DNA of 34,583 nucleotides from an uncultured Myxococcales bacterium (GCA_903955385.1 CAJBNH010000130.1:1-34583); one strand, 5' to 3'. Counted from the stretch's first letter, positions 1-8,652 are shown. Notes: a model not told the origin generated them from the letters alone. Numbers and translations are program-made.

Positions 1-118
1 GCACCTGACCCGCGGTGGGTTCGACGGCCAGGGCGGGAGCAGCGGCAAGCGACGCAACAACGGCGCCGGCGATGACGGAACGAAGACGGAGGCTCAGGGT
101 CGAGAGGGTGCGCTTCAT
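1..118 (-). CDS. Exported protein, N-terminal fragment
   Basis: This is the first 39 codons of a minus-strand gene that runs off the left edge. It starts MKRTLSTLSLRLRSVIAGAV and continues through an Ala-rich hydrophobic stretch ending APALA, which is a clear Sec-type signal peptide with a likely cleavage site at about residue 34. The start is supported by GGAGA at 127-131 on the minus strand, eight bases upstream. Mature residues begin VEPTAGQV, too few to assign a family. Function is unknown; only export to the periplasm or beyond can be claimed. Confidence 0.75.
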   Translation of the reverse strand, partial: MKRTLSTLSLRLRSVIAGAVVASLAAAPALAVEPTAGQV

Positions 119-375
119 GATGGAAGTCTCCTTCAGAGAAAAGGCTTGAAAATGATGGATTTGGATTCGTCTGCGGGCCGCTTCGTCCTTCCACTCTGCG
201 GCACGTGGATTACGACGCGGCAGTTCGGCGGGCGATCTACGGGGGGCGAAAGAAATTTCGCTCAACACCCAGACGTGATGGATTTCAGAATGTTACGCAC
301 CATCCCCGTGGCGCGGGGCTGATGGACGGTGATGCCGACCCCAAGGTCATCGGCCACCAAGACCGTGCAGGGGGG
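119..375. other. Intergenic region with a small hairpin
   Basis: This non-coding stretch lies between the exported-protein start at 118 and the end of the esterase gene at 376, so it should hold the esterase terminator and the promoter of the next minus-strand gene. A perfect inverted repeat, GCGAAA-GAAA-TTTCGC, sits at 246-261. No U-tract follows it on the minus strand, so a classical intrinsic terminator is not shown. I see no convincing coding sequence; the plus-strand frame that opens at 205 lies mostly antisense to the esterase gene. Confidence 0.5.
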
Positions 376-1371
376 TTACGACACCCTGCCCGCGCCCCAC
401 GCCCTTCCGAAGAAGAACTGAAACGGCACGTGAATGCGCCCGGCCCACGACCCCTCGGCGTGCAGGCCGTCGGGAAAACTGAACGCCAGCAGGTCGCCGC
501 CCAGCCGAAAGCCGCGATGCACCAGCAGGTCGCGCATCGCATTGGTCGCGTCGAAATTGTCGCGCGGCCAGCCGCTGTCCAAGTACAGGCGAATCGGCCG
601 CTTGGGCTCGGTCGCGATGCGCTGAAACAGGTCGTCCTGATAGCCAAACGTGCTGCTGAGGCACCCGGCGTTGCCAAACACCTCCGGGTATTGCCACGCC
701 AGAAACAGCGACACCACGCCGCCCAGAGACGAACCCATCACGACCGTATCCTGCGGTCCCTTGCGGGTGCGAAACTGCAAGTCAATCTCAGGCTTGATGG
801 TCTCGACCAGGAACGCACCGTATGACTCGTAGCCCGGTCGGGTGTAGTCGTGCATCCGGTCGGCCGGCGCCACGCCCACCACAATCGCCTTGCGCACCGA
901 ATTCATGCGGTCCAGCCGGTCCATGGTCTCGTCGACCTGCCACTCGTTGCCGCCGAACGCCTCTTCGGGAAAGAACAGGTTCTGGCCGTCCTGCATATAG
1001 AGCACCGGATAGGTGCGCAGCGTGTTTTCGTCATACCCGGGGGGAAGATAGACGCGCGCGGTGTGCGAGCGACCGTCGTGGTCGAAGCGCAGGATGTCGG
1101 TCACGCGCCCACGGTCTTCCACGAGAAAGTAGGGCCACAAGTCGGGGTCGGGCTCATGCGCGCTCAGGACGTAGTCGCTGCCTTTGCACCACAGCACCTG
1201 GCCATCCACGTGAAGACAGGGCTTCATCGCAAGGAACATGTCGGGGAAGTCGACGTCGAACACGGCGCCTTCCGCAGACGACTCGCAGGGTTCCACGTCG
1301 CGGTCCCAGTCCACCGCCGTGCGCAGGACCAGACGACCTTGGCCGACGGGGTAGTGGACGGCAACGCGCAT
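376..1371 (-). CDS. Enterochelin-esterase-like alpha/beta hydrolase
   Basis: The 331-residue protein belongs to the putative esterase family (Fes/IroD, esterase D fold). An N-terminal domain of about 90 residues (a carbohydrate-binding-like fold in this family) precedes the hydrolase. The phrase HTARVYLPPGYDE begins the catalytic domain, followed by LYMQDGQNLF and the nucleophile elbow GSSLGG. The acid is probably the Asp in LYLDSGWPRDNFD and the base the His in FPDGLHAEGSW. No signal peptide is visible, so it is probably cytoplasmic. GGAG lies eight bases upstream of the ATG. The gene follows the rhodanese lipoprotein by 24 bases on the same strand, so they are probably cotranscribed. The substrate is unknown: nothing nearby suggests siderophore metabolism, so a ferric-siderophore esterase role should not be assumed. 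Confidence 0.85.
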   Translation of the reverse strand: MRVAVHYPVGQGRLVLRTAVDWDRDVEPCESSAEGAVFDVDFPDMFLAMKPCLHVDGQVLWCKGSDYVLSAHEPDPDLWPYFLVEDRGRVTDILRFDHDGRSHTARVYLPPGYDENTLRTYPVLYMQDGQNLFFPEEAFGGNEWQVDETMDRLDRMNSVRKAIVVGVAPADRMHDYTRPGYESYGAFLVETIKPEIDLQFRTRKGPQDTVVMGSSLGGVVSLFLAWQYPEVFGNAGCLSSTFGYQDDLFQRIATEPKRPIRLYLDSGWPRDNFDATNAMRDLLVHRGFRLGGDLLAFSFPDGLHAEGSWAGRIHVPFQFFFGRAWGAGRVS

Positions 1372-1395
1372 GGCAGGGACTCCGTTCGGCGCTGG

Positions 1396-2049
1396 CTAGG
1401 GACCGACCAGAGTGTAGCCAGCGGCTTTCCACGCCATCATGCCGCCGGTCAGGTGCTCGATGTGCTTGTAGCCCAAGGCGATCAACTCGTTGCCGGCATA
1501 GGTGCTCATGCCGCCGCTCATGCACGTCAGCACCGTGTGACGATTCAGGTCGGGGCCGATGTAGGCGGCGATGGCGGCCACTTCCAAGTACGAAATGCTG
1601 ATGTCGGTTTGGGGAATCGTGCCCTCGTACGGCAAGTGGACATCGATCATCGGGAAGTCCTTGGTCTCCAGCATGGTGTGCAGCTGCTGCGGCGACAGCT
1701 GACCCAGCGTGACCGGCGGCACGTCGGCCTCGATGTCGGGCACAACCGTCTCGGCATCGGACATGTCGTCCTCTGGAAAGATGCAGTCCGTCTGGGTCTG
1801 CACGTCGGTGGCACCCGCGTCCGGCAGGGCGTCCAGCGGTGCTTCCACGTCGGTGGACTCCGTCACGTCGGCGGCAACGTCTTGCGGCTCAGGCATGTCG
1901 GCGGCAACGTCGAGAGGCTCAGGCGCGTCGGCCTCGACGTCCAGCGCATCGGGCGTGTCGGAGGCAGCCGCGTCTACGGGAGTGGACACCGGGTCGGACT
2001 CGCAAGCGGCCAGGGCGAGGACCACGAACAACAGAGCGAATTTGCGCAT
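1396..2049 (-). CDS. Rhodanese-domain lipoprotein
   Basis: The 217-residue protein starts MRKFALLFVVLALAAC with a lipobox (LAAC, Cys16), so it is exported and lipid-anchored. Residues 17-88 form an acidic spacer rich in Asp, Ala, Pro and Val. A single rhodanese-like domain follows (about 115-217), with MIDVHLPYEGTIP and the active-site loop CMSGGMS starting at Cys176, followed by HLTGGMMAWKAAGY, typical of the family's last helix. The family transfers sulfane sulfur from thiosulfate or persulfide to thiol acceptors. An upstream ATG at 2256 is in frame, but the start at 2049 is preferred because it gives a proper signal and lies behind AAGG. The gene is divergent from the C39-like peptidase gene and upstream of the esterase on the same strand. 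Confidence 0.85.
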   Translation of the reverse strand: MRKFALLFVVLALAACESDPVSTPVDAAASDTPDALDVEADAPEPLDVAADMPEPQDVAADVTESTDVEAPLDALPDAGATDVQTQTDCIFPEDDMSDAETVVPDIEADVPPVTLGQLSPQQLHTMLETKDFPMIDVHLPYEGTIPQTDISISYLEVAAIAAYIGPDLNRHTVLTCMSGGMSTYAGNELIALGYKHIEHLTGGMMAWKAAGYTLVGP

Positions 2050-2279
2050 GTGTGCCTTGAAGGGGGGAGGTTCCGCCGAATCGGGCGGCCAGCGCGACGC
2101 TCGCAGAATCCGGGGGGCGCCGTCAACCACCGCGACAACGACGGTCGGCCCACCGACACGCGGTGGCCCAACTGGGGCGGCCGCATCCCGTGAGGCTGCG
2201 AGAGCCGATGCGTCACCTTGCGGAGGCCCGGTCCGTGTGGGAGGCTGCCCGCGCAAGCGTTTTCTTCCGGGAGGCGGTC

Positions 2280-4700
2280 ATGCGTGCGACTTCGTTGTCC
2301 TTTGGCGTGCTGATGCTGACCGTAGGCCTGCTGGCGGCGGCTCCGGCGTTTGCAGGTGCCTGCACCGGCAAGGTCAACGGCCTGTGGTGCGACGGCAACA
2401 ACCTGGTGAATTGCCAAGGCGGCAACGTGGCTTCGTCCCAAAGCTGCCCGAACGGCTGCCAGTCGATGCCCGACGGCGTGCCCGACCAGTGCAAGGCGGC
2501 GGCCGGCTTCTGCTCCGGCAAGCAAAACGGCCTGTGGTGCGACGGCGACAAGCTGGTCAACTGCCAGGGCGGCGCGGTGGCGTCGAGCCAGGCCTGCGCG
2601 AACGGTTGCCAGTCGATGCCGGTCGGAACCCCGGATGCGTGCAAGGCGGCCGCGGGTTTCTGCGGCGGCAAACAGAACGGCAAGTGGTGCGACGGCGACA
2701 AGCTGGTCAATTGCCAAGGCGGCGCGGTCGCTTCCAGCCAGACCTGTGACAACGGCTGCGAGTCGATGCCCGTCGGCACCCCCGACCAGTGCAAACCCGG
2801 CACGACTCCGACCGGCCCCTGCTCCAGCAAGTCCGACGGCAAGTGGTGCGACGGCTCCAAGTTGCTGACGTGCAAGGGTGGCAACGTCTCGTCCAGCCAG
2901 GACTGCGGCAACGGCTGCCAGTCGATGCCCGCCGGAACGTCGGACCAGTGCAAGAGCGACCCGACACCGACCGGCTTCTGCTCCAGCAAGACCGACGGCG
3001 CGTGGTGCGACGGCAACGCGCTGCAGCAGTGCAAGTCGGGTCAGACAACCTCCTCTCAGGACTGCAAGAACGGCTGCCAATCCATGCCCGCCGGTACCCC
3101 CGACCAGTGCAAGGCCGACGCCGTCCAACCGACGTTCTGCACCGGCAAGGCCGACGGTCCTTGGTGCGACGGCACCGCCCTGCGAAGCTGCCAGAACGGC
3201 GCGGTGGCCAGCTCTGCCGACTGTCCCGCCGGCTGCCAGACCAACCCTGCCGGCACTCCCGACGCCTGCAAACCCAAGCCGATCGACGGTCTGGACCCCT
3301 GCAAGGGCAAGGCCGACGGCGCGTACTGTCTCGGAGCCCAGCTGGTCGAGTGTTTCAAGGGCAATTCGCAGACCCTGACGCCCTGCCCGAACGGCTGTCT
3401 GGTCAAGCCGCCCGGCACCCCCGACGTCTGCGCCCCTGCGGCCACCGACGACTGCACGATGCTGCCCGACGGCCAGTGGTGCAGCGACGTCAACCTGCTG
3501 AAGTGCAAGAACAAGCAGCTGATCGCCGCCATGTCGTGCGCCCAGGGCTGCTTGGCGATGGGCGGCAAGGGCTCGGCCGTTTGCAAGGCCACCACCACCG
3601 GTTTCTGCGGCGCCAAGACCAACGGCGACTGGTGCGACGGCGAGCTGCTGACGACCTGCTCGTCGGGCAAGACATCGAAGGTTGTGCCGTGCTCTGCCGG
3701 CTGCCAGACCAACCCGCCCGGAACGGCCGACGCGTGCGCGTTCAAGGTGCCCAATCCTCCCCCCAGCGGTGAGGGCGGCCTGTTGACCCCGATCGAGTAC
3801 AAGGGCTGCGCGACGTTCACCGGCTTCGTCGACCTGTGGAAGGACTCTGGCCTGCCCGTCTGGGACCAGAAGGACCCCAAGTGGGGCGGCGACCAGCTGG
3901 GCACCTGCCCCGGCCTGACGATCCACAACTCCGGATGCACCATCACGTCCTTGTCGATGATGCACAACCTGCTGGACCTGACCCGAACGATCGGCAGCGA
4001 GTCGGGCAACGACCCCGGTTTCGAAAACAAGTGGCGCAAGGCCGAGTCCGGCGGCTACGGCACGACCGACCCCTACCCGTATGGCGGCAAGATGGTCACG
4101 GGCGACTGTCTGGTCGCGTGGTCGGAAGCCGCAGGGGGCCTGGTCCCCCACGACAAGCACAACGACTCGAAAAGCTGCCTGACGCAGGTCGCCGCGCAAT
4201 TCATCGCCAATTCGCTCAACGCCGGGATGCCCGTCGTCGCCGGCGTGCACTGGCCCGAGAACCCGTCGCAGCACGACGAGGCCGAGAACTGGCACTGGGT
4301 GCTGGTCGTCGGCGCCGACAAGGACGGCCTGATCCTCAACGACCCGTGGGGCGGCAAAGAGCGGGTGCGCCTGTCGCAGGGCGGTCTGGGCAGCTACACG
4401 GTCGACACGCTCTACACCTTCTGGTCCGGCGGCAACGGCAACGGCAACTTCAAGGGCGCCGCGCTGGACGAGATGGGCGTGCCGCGCGCCGATGAGGACC
4501 TGCCCAACAGCCTGCCGATCCTGGGCCAGCCCCAGACGCAGCCCGACGCCGGAGCGACCGACACGACCTCGGCGCCCGTCTACGGCTCGCCCAGCAGCGG
4601 GTCGTGTACCGCCAGCCCGATGGCTCCGCTGGGGGGTTGGCTGGTCGGATTCGCGGTGATGGTGGTGGTTTTGGTGATGCGGCGGCGGCGCGCCAGCTAG
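2280..4700 (+). CDS. Secreted C39-like cysteine peptidase with nine Cys-rich repeats and MYXO-CTERM-like tail
   Basis: The 806-residue protein has a signal peptide ([20 protein letters not shown], cleavage near APAFAGA). Residues 28-490 are nine tandem repeats of 48-54 residues, each built around GK.NG.WCDG..L..C, S..C.NGCQS and PDQCK with six cysteines. A C39-like peptidase domain follows at about 520-720: [12 protein letters not shown], the nucleophile region [10 protein letters not shown] (Cys553), the His in [11 protein letters not shown] (about 672) and LNDPWGGK (Asp 688). The protein ends with [13 protein letters not shown], a hydrophobic helix and RRRRAS, which resembles the MYXO-CTERM surface-sorting signal. 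GGGAGG at 2269-2274 lies five bases before the chosen ATG; an in-frame ATG at 2163 would bury the signal. It is probably a surface or secreted peptidase displayed on a disulfide-rich stalk. Specificity is unknown. Confidence 0.88.
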   Translation: MRATSLSFGVLMLTVGLLAAAPAFAGACTGKVNGLWCDGNNLVNCQGGNVASSQSCPNGCQSMPDGVPDQCKAAAGFCSGKQNGLWCDGDKLVNCQGGAVASSQACANGCQSMPVGTPDACKAAAGFCGGKQNGKWCDGDKLVNCQGGAVASSQTCDNGCESMPVGTPDQCKPGTTPTGPCSSKSDGKWCDGSKLLTCKGGNVSSSQDCGNGCQSMPAGTSDQCKSDPTPTGFCSSKTDGAWCDGNALQQCKSGQTTSSQDCKNGCQSMPAGTPDQCKADAVQPTFCTGKADGPWCDGTALRSCQNGAVASSADCPAGCQTNPAGTPDACKPKPIDGLDPCKGKADGAYCLGAQLVECFKGNSQTLTPCPNGCLVKPPGTPDVCAPAATDDCTMLPDGQWCSDVNLLKCKNKQLIAAMSCAQGCLAMGGKGSAVCKATTTGFCGAKTNGDWCDGELLTTCSSGKTSKVVPCSAGCQTNPPGTADACAFKVPNPPPSGEGGLLTPIEYKGCATFTGFVDLWKDSGLPVWDQKDPKWGGDQLGTCPGLTIHNSGCTITSLSMMHNLLDLTRTIGSESGNDPGFENKWRKAESGGYGTTDPYPYGGKMVTGDCLVAWSEAAGGLVPHDKHNDSKSCLTQVAAQFIANSLNAGMPVVAGVHWPENPSQHDEAENWHWVLVVGADKDGLILNDPWGGKERVRLSQGGLGSYTVDTLYTFWSGGNGNGNFKGAALDEMGVPRADEDLPNSLPILGQPQTQPDAGATDTTSAPVYGSPSSGSCTASPMAPLGGWLVGFAVMVVVLVMRRRRAS
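2361..3749 (+). repeat. Nine tandem ~150-bp coding repeats
   Basis: Nine direct repeats begin at about 2361, 2511, 2661, 2820, 2979, 3138, 3300, 3453 and 3606. The first three are 150-159 bases and closely alike at DNA level (shared runs include GACGGCGACAAGCTGGTCAA in units 2 and 3). Units 7-9 have diverged, which suggests recent expansion at the 5' end. Each unit encodes a six-cysteine module of the peptidase stalk. Confidence 0.9.
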
Positions 4701-4788
4701 CCGCACCCACCACCCCCAAACCCGCATCCGACCCCAAGCACACCGGCGCCGCCCCCCGCGCGCCTTCCCTTCCTCCAAGGAGAACCCC

Positions 4789-5286
4789 ATGTCCCAGACT
4801 CACTTCCGCGGCACACCGGTCCAAACCAGCGGCGACCTCCCCTCCATCGGCACCACTGCCCCCGCCTTCACCCTCACCAAAGCCGACCTGGGCCCCGCCA
4901 GTCTGGGCGACTTTGCGGGCAAGAAGCTGGTGCTGAACGTGTTTCCCAGCATCGACACCGGCGTCTGCGCCGCGTCCGTCCGCCGGTTCAACGCTGAGGC
5001 CAGCCAGCTGCCCAACACCACGGTGCTGTGCATCTCGCGCGATCTGCCGTTTGCGCTCAACCGCTTCTGCGCGGCCGAGGGCCTGACGAACGTGGTCACC
5101 CTCAGCGACTACCGCACCCACGGCTTTGGCGATGCGTACGGTCTGGAGCTGACGGGCAGCCCGCTGGCCGGCCTGTTGGCCCGCTCGGTGTTCGTGCTCG
5201 ACGAGAAGGGCACGGTCGTGTACGCGCAGCTGGTGCCGGAGATTACGCAAGAGCCCGACTACGCCGCCGCGTTGGCCGCGCTGTAG
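4789..5286 (+). CDS. tpx: Thiol peroxidase (atypical 2-Cys peroxiredoxin)
   Basis: The 165-residue protein matches the usual Tpx length and pattern throughout. It reduces hydrogen and organic peroxides using thioredoxin as electron donor. The peroxidatic cysteine is Cys60 in [15 protein letters not shown] and the resolving cysteine is Cys94 in NRFCAAEG; these match the spacing in E. coli Tpx. [12 protein letters not shown] and the conserved [13 protein letters not shown] are also present. No signal peptide is seen, so it is cytosolic. A strong ribosome site, AAGGAGA at 4777-4783, lies five bases before the ATG. It follows the peptidase gene by 88 bases and converges on the radical SAM gene. 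Confidence 0.95.
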   Translation: MSQTHFRGTPVQTSGDLPSIGTTAPAFTLTKADLGPASLGDFAGKKLVLNVFPSIDTGVCAASVRRFNAEASQLPNTTVLCISRDLPFALNRFCAAEGLTNVVTLSDYRTHGFGDAYGLELTGSPLAGLLARSVFVLDEKGTVVYAQLVPEITQEPDYAAALAAL

Positions 5287-5297
5287 ACCCTCTGGAA

Positions 5298-5329
5298 CCC
5301 TCTGACCTTCCCTCGCATTCTGCAGAGGG
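5298..5329. terminator. Possible bidirectional terminator between tpx and the radical SAM gene
   Basis: In the 58-base gap between two convergent genes, CCCTCTG (5298-5304) pairs with CAGAGGG (5323-5329) across an 18-base loop. A second CCCTCTG lies at 5288-5294. There is no run of T on either side, so the call rests on the inverted repeat and its location. Confidence 0.3.
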
Positions 5330-5344
5330 CCTCGCCCCCGTGCG

Positions 5345-6970
5345 TCACAGCGACCACGCGTGGTCTTCCTTGAAGGCCGACTTGAAATCCGCGCCGATTC
5401 GCCGCACTGCCGCGCTTTTGGCGAACCGGTGGTCCAGCCAGCGCCGGGCCTCGGTGCGCGGGTGGCGACCGTCGCAGCGAAAGTCGTCGTACAGCGACAG
5501 GTCGGTGTCGTCGTGGAACGGCAGAACTTCCGTGATGCCGAACTGCTCGGGCGCGCGGTGCATCGGGCTGCGGCGCGGCAGGTTCAGGATCGCCAGATTC
5601 AGCGCGTGGATGGCGTCGGCCTCGTCCTCGACCAGCCGCAGCGTCGCCTCGCGATCCGCGTCGGTCTCGGTCGGCACCCCGAACAACAGGTAGACGTAGC
5701 TGCGAATGCCCGCGTGGTGCAGCGTCCGCAGCACCCGCCGCGACAGGTCGGGGTCGCCACCGCCCTTGCCCAGCAGCCCGAGGATCCGCGGCGACCCCGT
5801 TTCCACGCCCAACTGCAACATCGCGCAACCGCCCTCGGCCAGCGTCCGCGCGAATTCGGGGTCGGCAAACGCGCGCTCGACCCGCACGAACCCCCGCCAC
5901 TGCAACGGCAATCGGTCGCGGCGGATCACTTCGGCGGCACGCCCCAGGTGCGCGGGAGGCAGCGCCGAGTCAGTGAAGTGCAGCATCGCACCGTCGGGAA
6001 AGCGGTCGGCAATCGCGTGCAGCCAGGCTTCCAGACCGTCCTGACCGCAAGGCTGCAGCCGCGGATGCAGATGGTCGGGGCAGAACGTGCACTTGCGCCA
6101 GTAGCAGCCGCGCCCCAGCACCGCGGGCACGGTCGGCCGCGGTGCCAGATACTGCGCCCACTCGACCTGATCCAAGGCAACGGACAGCGGCGCATCGTCC
6201 AACGGCGTGGGCGGCGGTCGCAGCCAGGTCGGGTCGTCTGCGTCGGGCTGGGCCAGCTGCTGCAGCTCTGCGTCGGTGCCGGCGATCACCCGATCGAACA
6301 GGTCGAACGGCGCGCCATCGCAGCGCATCTCGGCGGCCAGCCAGCAGGCGACCAGCGGCCCTCCCAGGATCCGCTGCACACCGGGCAGCTCGTCCCGCAG
6401 CAGACGTGCCAACCGAAACGCCGCCGGAGCCTGCATCTGAAAAGTGACGGAAATGCCCACCTGCTGCACGTTTGACGCACGGATGCTCGGGATAAGCACT
6501 TCAAGGAAGTAGGCGTCGAAGGGCTGAACCGTCCCGGACAGCACCGCAAGACCCGCGCGCGACTCGGGGCGCAGGCTGGGATGCCACGCCGTGTAGTTCG
6601 CGATGCCTACCTGAATGCCGGGAAACGGCGCGGATGCCAGCCGCAGCGCCTGCTCCAGATGGTTGACGGCAGAGGTGTAGACCTTCCGGTCGCGGTAGGT
6701 CGCCGGGGCCTGCAGTGGCCGCACCGCGGACACCGAGCGGACGGCGCGGCGGAAGGCCGGAACATCCTTTGCAAACTGCGGATCCTGTGCCACCTGTGCA
6801 AGCGTCGCTTGCAGGCGATCGCCGTCCAGCGCAAAGCGGTGCCAGCCGATCGAGGCATCGACTGCGTGGGCACGACCGCCGAACCGACGCACCAGCTCGG
6901 CCGCCGCGAAGGCAGACAGGCCGGGCTCGGAGGGCTTGATGGGCGGTGGGGTGACAAAGACGATCGACAT
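5345..6970 (-). CDS. B12-binding-like radical SAM protein
   Basis: The 541-residue protein opens MSIVFVTPPPIKPSEPGLSA, typical of the cobalamin-binding-like domain of large radical SAM proteins. GISVTFQMQ followed by ILGGPLVACW (about 172-210) fits its Rossmann core, but no DxHxxG cobalamin-ligand motif is seen. The cluster motif is RGCYWRKCTFC with Cys289, Cys294 and Cys297, spaced C-x4-C-x2-C rather than C-x3-C-x2-C. Later motifs include LQLGVETGSPRILGLLGKG and YVYLLFGVPTETDADRE, usual for the TIM barrel. It probably makes a 5'-deoxyadenosyl radical; the substrate is unknown. It lies 43 bases downstream of cysK on the same strand, yet has its own promoter-like sequence very close to its start. 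No good ribosome site is visible. Confidence 0.85.
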   Translation of the reverse strand: MSIVFVTPPPIKPSEPGLSAFAAAELVRRFGGRAHAVDASIGWHRFALDGDRLQATLAQVAQDPQFAKDVPAFRRAVRSVSAVRPLQAPATYRDRKVYTSAVNHLEQALRLASAPFPGIQVGIANYTAWHPSLRPESRAGLAVLSGTVQPFDAYFLEVLIPSIRASNVQQVGISVTFQMQAPAAFRLARLLRDELPGVQRILGGPLVACWLAAEMRCDGAPFDLFDRVIAGTDAELQQLAQPDADDPTWLRPPPTPLDDAPLSVALDQVEWAQYLAPRPTVPAVLGRGCYWRKCTFCPDHLHPRLQPCGQDGLEAWLHAIADRFPDGAMLHFTDSALPPAHLGRAAEVIRRDRLPLQWRGFVRVERAFADPEFARTLAEGGCAMLQLGVETGSPRILGLLGKGGGDPDLSRRVLRTLHHAGIRSYVYLLFGVPTETDADREATLRLVEDEADAIHALNLAILNLPRRSPMHRAPEQFGITEVLPFHDDTDLSLYDDFRCDGRHPRTEARRWLDHRFAKSAAVRRIGADFKSAFKEDHAWSL

Positions 6971-6980
6971 GAGGCGGCGC

Positions 6981-7009
6981 AGTGTAGCGGGAGTCGCGCC
7001 TCGTCGTAA
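6981..7009 (-). promoter_or_regulatory. Promoter candidate for the radical SAM gene, near-leaderless
   Basis: On the minus strand TTACGA (7009-7004) and TACACT (6986-6981) are separated by exactly 17 bases. The -10 box ends only ten bases before the ATG at 6970, so transcription would begin within a few bases of the start codon. This fits the lack of a clear Shine-Dalgarno sequence. Confidence 0.4.
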
Positions 7010-7013
7010 CGTC

Positions 7014-7985
7014 CTATGCGGTCGCGAAGTCCTGGAACAGCACGCTGGACAGGTAGCGCTCGCCGGCGTCGGGCAGGATCACCACGATCAGCTTGCCCTT
7101 GTTCTCCGGGCGACTGGCCACGCGCACGGCCACGGCCGCCGCGGCACCGCATGAGATGCCGACCGTGATGCCTTCCTCGCGGTGCAGCCGACGGGCCATC
7201 TCGACAGCCTCGTCGTTCGTCACCAGCGCGACCTCGTCCACCAGCGACAGGTCCAGCACGTCCGGCTTGAAGCCCGCGCCGATGCCCTGGATCTTGTGCG
7301 GTCCCGGCTTGGGCGGCAGACCGGCCACGATCGCCGTCAGCACCGGCGAGTCGGCGGGCTCGACGGCGATCGACTGAATCGCCTTGCCCTTGGCCTTCTT
7401 GATGTACTTGGACACGCCGGTGATGGTGCCGCCGGTGCCTACGCCAGCCACCAGAATGTCGATCGCGCCGTCGGTGTCGTCCCAGATCTCGGGGCCGGTG
7501 GTCTGGAAGTGAATCTCGGGGTTGGCGGGATTCTTGAACTGCTGCGGCAAGTAGTACTTGGCCGGGTCGCTGTCGGCGATCTCCTGCGCCTTGGCAATCG
7601 CGCCCGGCATGCCCTTGGCTCCCTCGGTCAGCACCAGCTTGGCACCGAACGCCAGCAGCATCCGCCGCCGCTCGATCGACATGGTCTCGGGCATGGTGAG
7701 GATCAGCGGATAGCCGCGCGCCGCGCAGACATAGGCCAGGGCGATGCCGGTGTTGCCGCTGGTGGGCTCCACGATCGTCTTTTCGGTCGAGCCGGGCGTC
7801 AGGATGCCCTGCTTCTCAGCCGCCCAGATCATGCCCGCGCCGATGCGGCACTTGACGGAATACGCGGGGTTACGACCCTCGATCTTGGCCACCACGGTTG
7901 CGCCGGTGCCGGCGGAGATGCGGTTGAGGCGGACGAGCGGCGTGTGACCGATGCTGAGGCTGTTGTCGTCGTAGATACGGCTCAC
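7014..7985 (-). CDS. cysK: Cysteine synthase A (O-acetylserine sulfhydrylase)
   Basis: The 323-residue PLP enzyme makes cysteine from O-acetylserine and sulfide. [20 protein letters not shown] carries the Schiff-base lysine and keeps the KCRIG form seen in E. coli Cys[21 protein letters not shown] is the substrate loop, and [17 protein letters not shown] is the PLP-phosphate loop. [17 protein letters not shown] is also typical. The start is taken as GTG at 7985, giving VSRIYDDN, because AAGGAGA at 7991-7997 lies five bases upstream; the in-frame ATG at 8021 would put this ribosome site inside the gene. It is cytosolic and lies 55 bases downstream of an Rrf2 regulator, an arrangement that suggests cysteine-responsive control. 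Confidence 0.95.
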   Translation of the reverse strand: MSRIYDDNSLSIGHTPLVRLNRISAGTGATVVAKIEGRNPAYSVKCRIGAGMIWAAEKQGILTPGSTEKTIVEPTSGNTGIALAYVCAARGYPLILTMPETMSIERRRMLLAFGAKLVLTEGAKGMPGAIAKAQEIADSDPAKYYLPQQFKNPANPEIHFQTTGPEIWDDTDGAIDILVAGVGTGGTITGVSKYIKKAKGKAIQSIAVEPADSPVLTAIVAGLPPKPGPHKIQGIGAGFKPDVLDLSLVDEVALVTNDEAVEMARRLHREEGITVGISCGAAAAVAVRVASRPENKGKLIVVILPDAGERYLSSVLFQDFATA

Positions 7986-8040
7986 TGGGGTCTCCTTGGG
8001 GAGGTCGCCTCCCGGGGTCATGGGGTGGAAACGGTTGCGG

Positions 8041-8481
8041 TCAGATGTCGAAGTCGAGCACGCCCCGGCGGCTCTCGACGCGCAGCACCAGCTCCGCGAT
8101 CGTCACCTGATCCAAGGACTTGCGAATGGCCACGCCCACCTCGCGCCAGAGCTCGCGGACGATGGCCTCCATGTCGTCCTCCGGCCCGGACGGGCGCGGC
8201 TTGCGCTCCGACCCCAAGGCCAGGGGACCGTCGATCGTCTCCAGCACTTCCGTCACGGTGATGGCGCTGGTCGGCTTGGCCAGCGCGTGCCCGCCGTCGG
8301 GACCACGCCGACTGCGGAGCAGACCGGCCTTGCGCAGGTCGACCAAGATCGCCTCGAGGTACTTCTCCGGCACTTGGGCCTGGGAGGCGATCTCGGACGT
8401 CTTCATCGTCTTGTCGCTGCCGGGCGAGCCCAGAACTTGCAGGGCTCGCAAGGCGTATTCGGTTCTCAGGGAGACGCGCAT
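8041..8481 (-). CDS. Rrf2-family transcriptional regulator, CymR-like
   Basis: The 146-residue protein starts [20 protein letters not shown] and continues through a winged helix: [19 protein letters not shown] (recognition helix), then [20 protein letters not shown] (wing), [16 protein letters not shown] and a dimerisation helix. It lacks the three-cysteine cluster used by IscR and NsrR, so an iron-sulfur sensor is unlikely; this is the state of CymR, which controls cysteine metabolism in Firmicutes with CysK as corepressor. Its placement directly upstream of cysK supports that kind of role, but function is inferred. AGGAAA lies just upstream of the ATG and overlaps an inverted repeat that could be its own operator. 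Confidence 0.88.
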   Translation of the reverse strand: MRVSLRTEYALRALQVLGSPGSDKTMKTSEIASQAQVPEKYLEAILVDLRKAGLLRSRRGPDGGHALAKPTSAITVTEVLETIDGPLALGSERKPRPSGPEDDMEAIVRELWREVGVAIRKSLDQVTIAELVLRVESRRGVLDFDI

Positions 8482-8486
8482 GGTTA

Positions 8487-8509
8487 TTTCCTATCAATCA
8501 AACAGGAAA
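8487..8509. promoter_or_regulatory. Candidate Rrf2 operator overlapping the start of transcription
   Basis: TTTCCT at 8487-8492 and AGGAAA at 8504-8509 form a perfect 6-base inverted repeat with an 11-base centre. It lies immediately downstream of the predicted -10 box of the Rrf2 gene and covers its ribosome site, a position suited to autorepression. Binding is inferred from location and symmetry. Confidence 0.45.
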
Positions 8510-8512
8510 CGA

Positions 8513-8540
8513 AGATTACTTCTGCCCGGGCGGATGTCAA
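8513..8540 (-). promoter_or_regulatory. Sigma-70-type promoter of the Rrf2-cysK group
   Basis: On the minus strand a perfect TTGACA (8540-8535) is followed after 16 bases by TAATCT (8518-8513). Transcription would begin near 8505, inside the inverted repeat, and about 25 bases before the Rrf2 start codon. It is the best -35 element in the window. Confidence 0.6.
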
Positions 8541-8582
8541 GCCTTCAACTCGGTGCAATCGTCGCGAAAGGGGTTGGATCGG

Positions 8583-8611
8583 TTGATCGGCTGACCAGCC
8601 TCGGCTAGGGT
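8583..8611 (+). promoter_or_regulatory. Promoter candidate for the murein endopeptidase gene
   Basis: TTGATC at 8583-8588 and TAGGGT at 8606-8611 are 17 bases apart and lie 41 bases upstream of the gene's start. The -10 form TAGGnn also appears upstream of the PQQ-propeller gene and of the Cys-rich gene at 33449. Confidence 0.45.
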
Positions 8612-8652
8612 CCGCGCCCCGTTCCTCCCTCTCGTTTTTCCGAGGTCTCGCC

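Noticed and set aside
376-1371. Calling the hydrolase a siderophore esterase (fes)
   Set aside because: The fold and triad fit, but there are no siderophore genes nearby and the family includes many other esterases.
850-2193. 447-residue plus-strand frame opposite the esterase and rhodanese genes
   Set aside because: Both minus-strand genes have catalytic motifs and ribosome sites; this frame is a shadow with repetitive Arg/Val/Gly.
1974-4790. 938-residue open frame antisense to the C39-like peptidase gene, with apparent repeats
   Set aside because: The repeats mirror the nine coding repeats on the other strand, the composition is Ala/Gly/Arg/Val-rich, and no signal or domain is recognisable. 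High G+C leaves antisense frames open.
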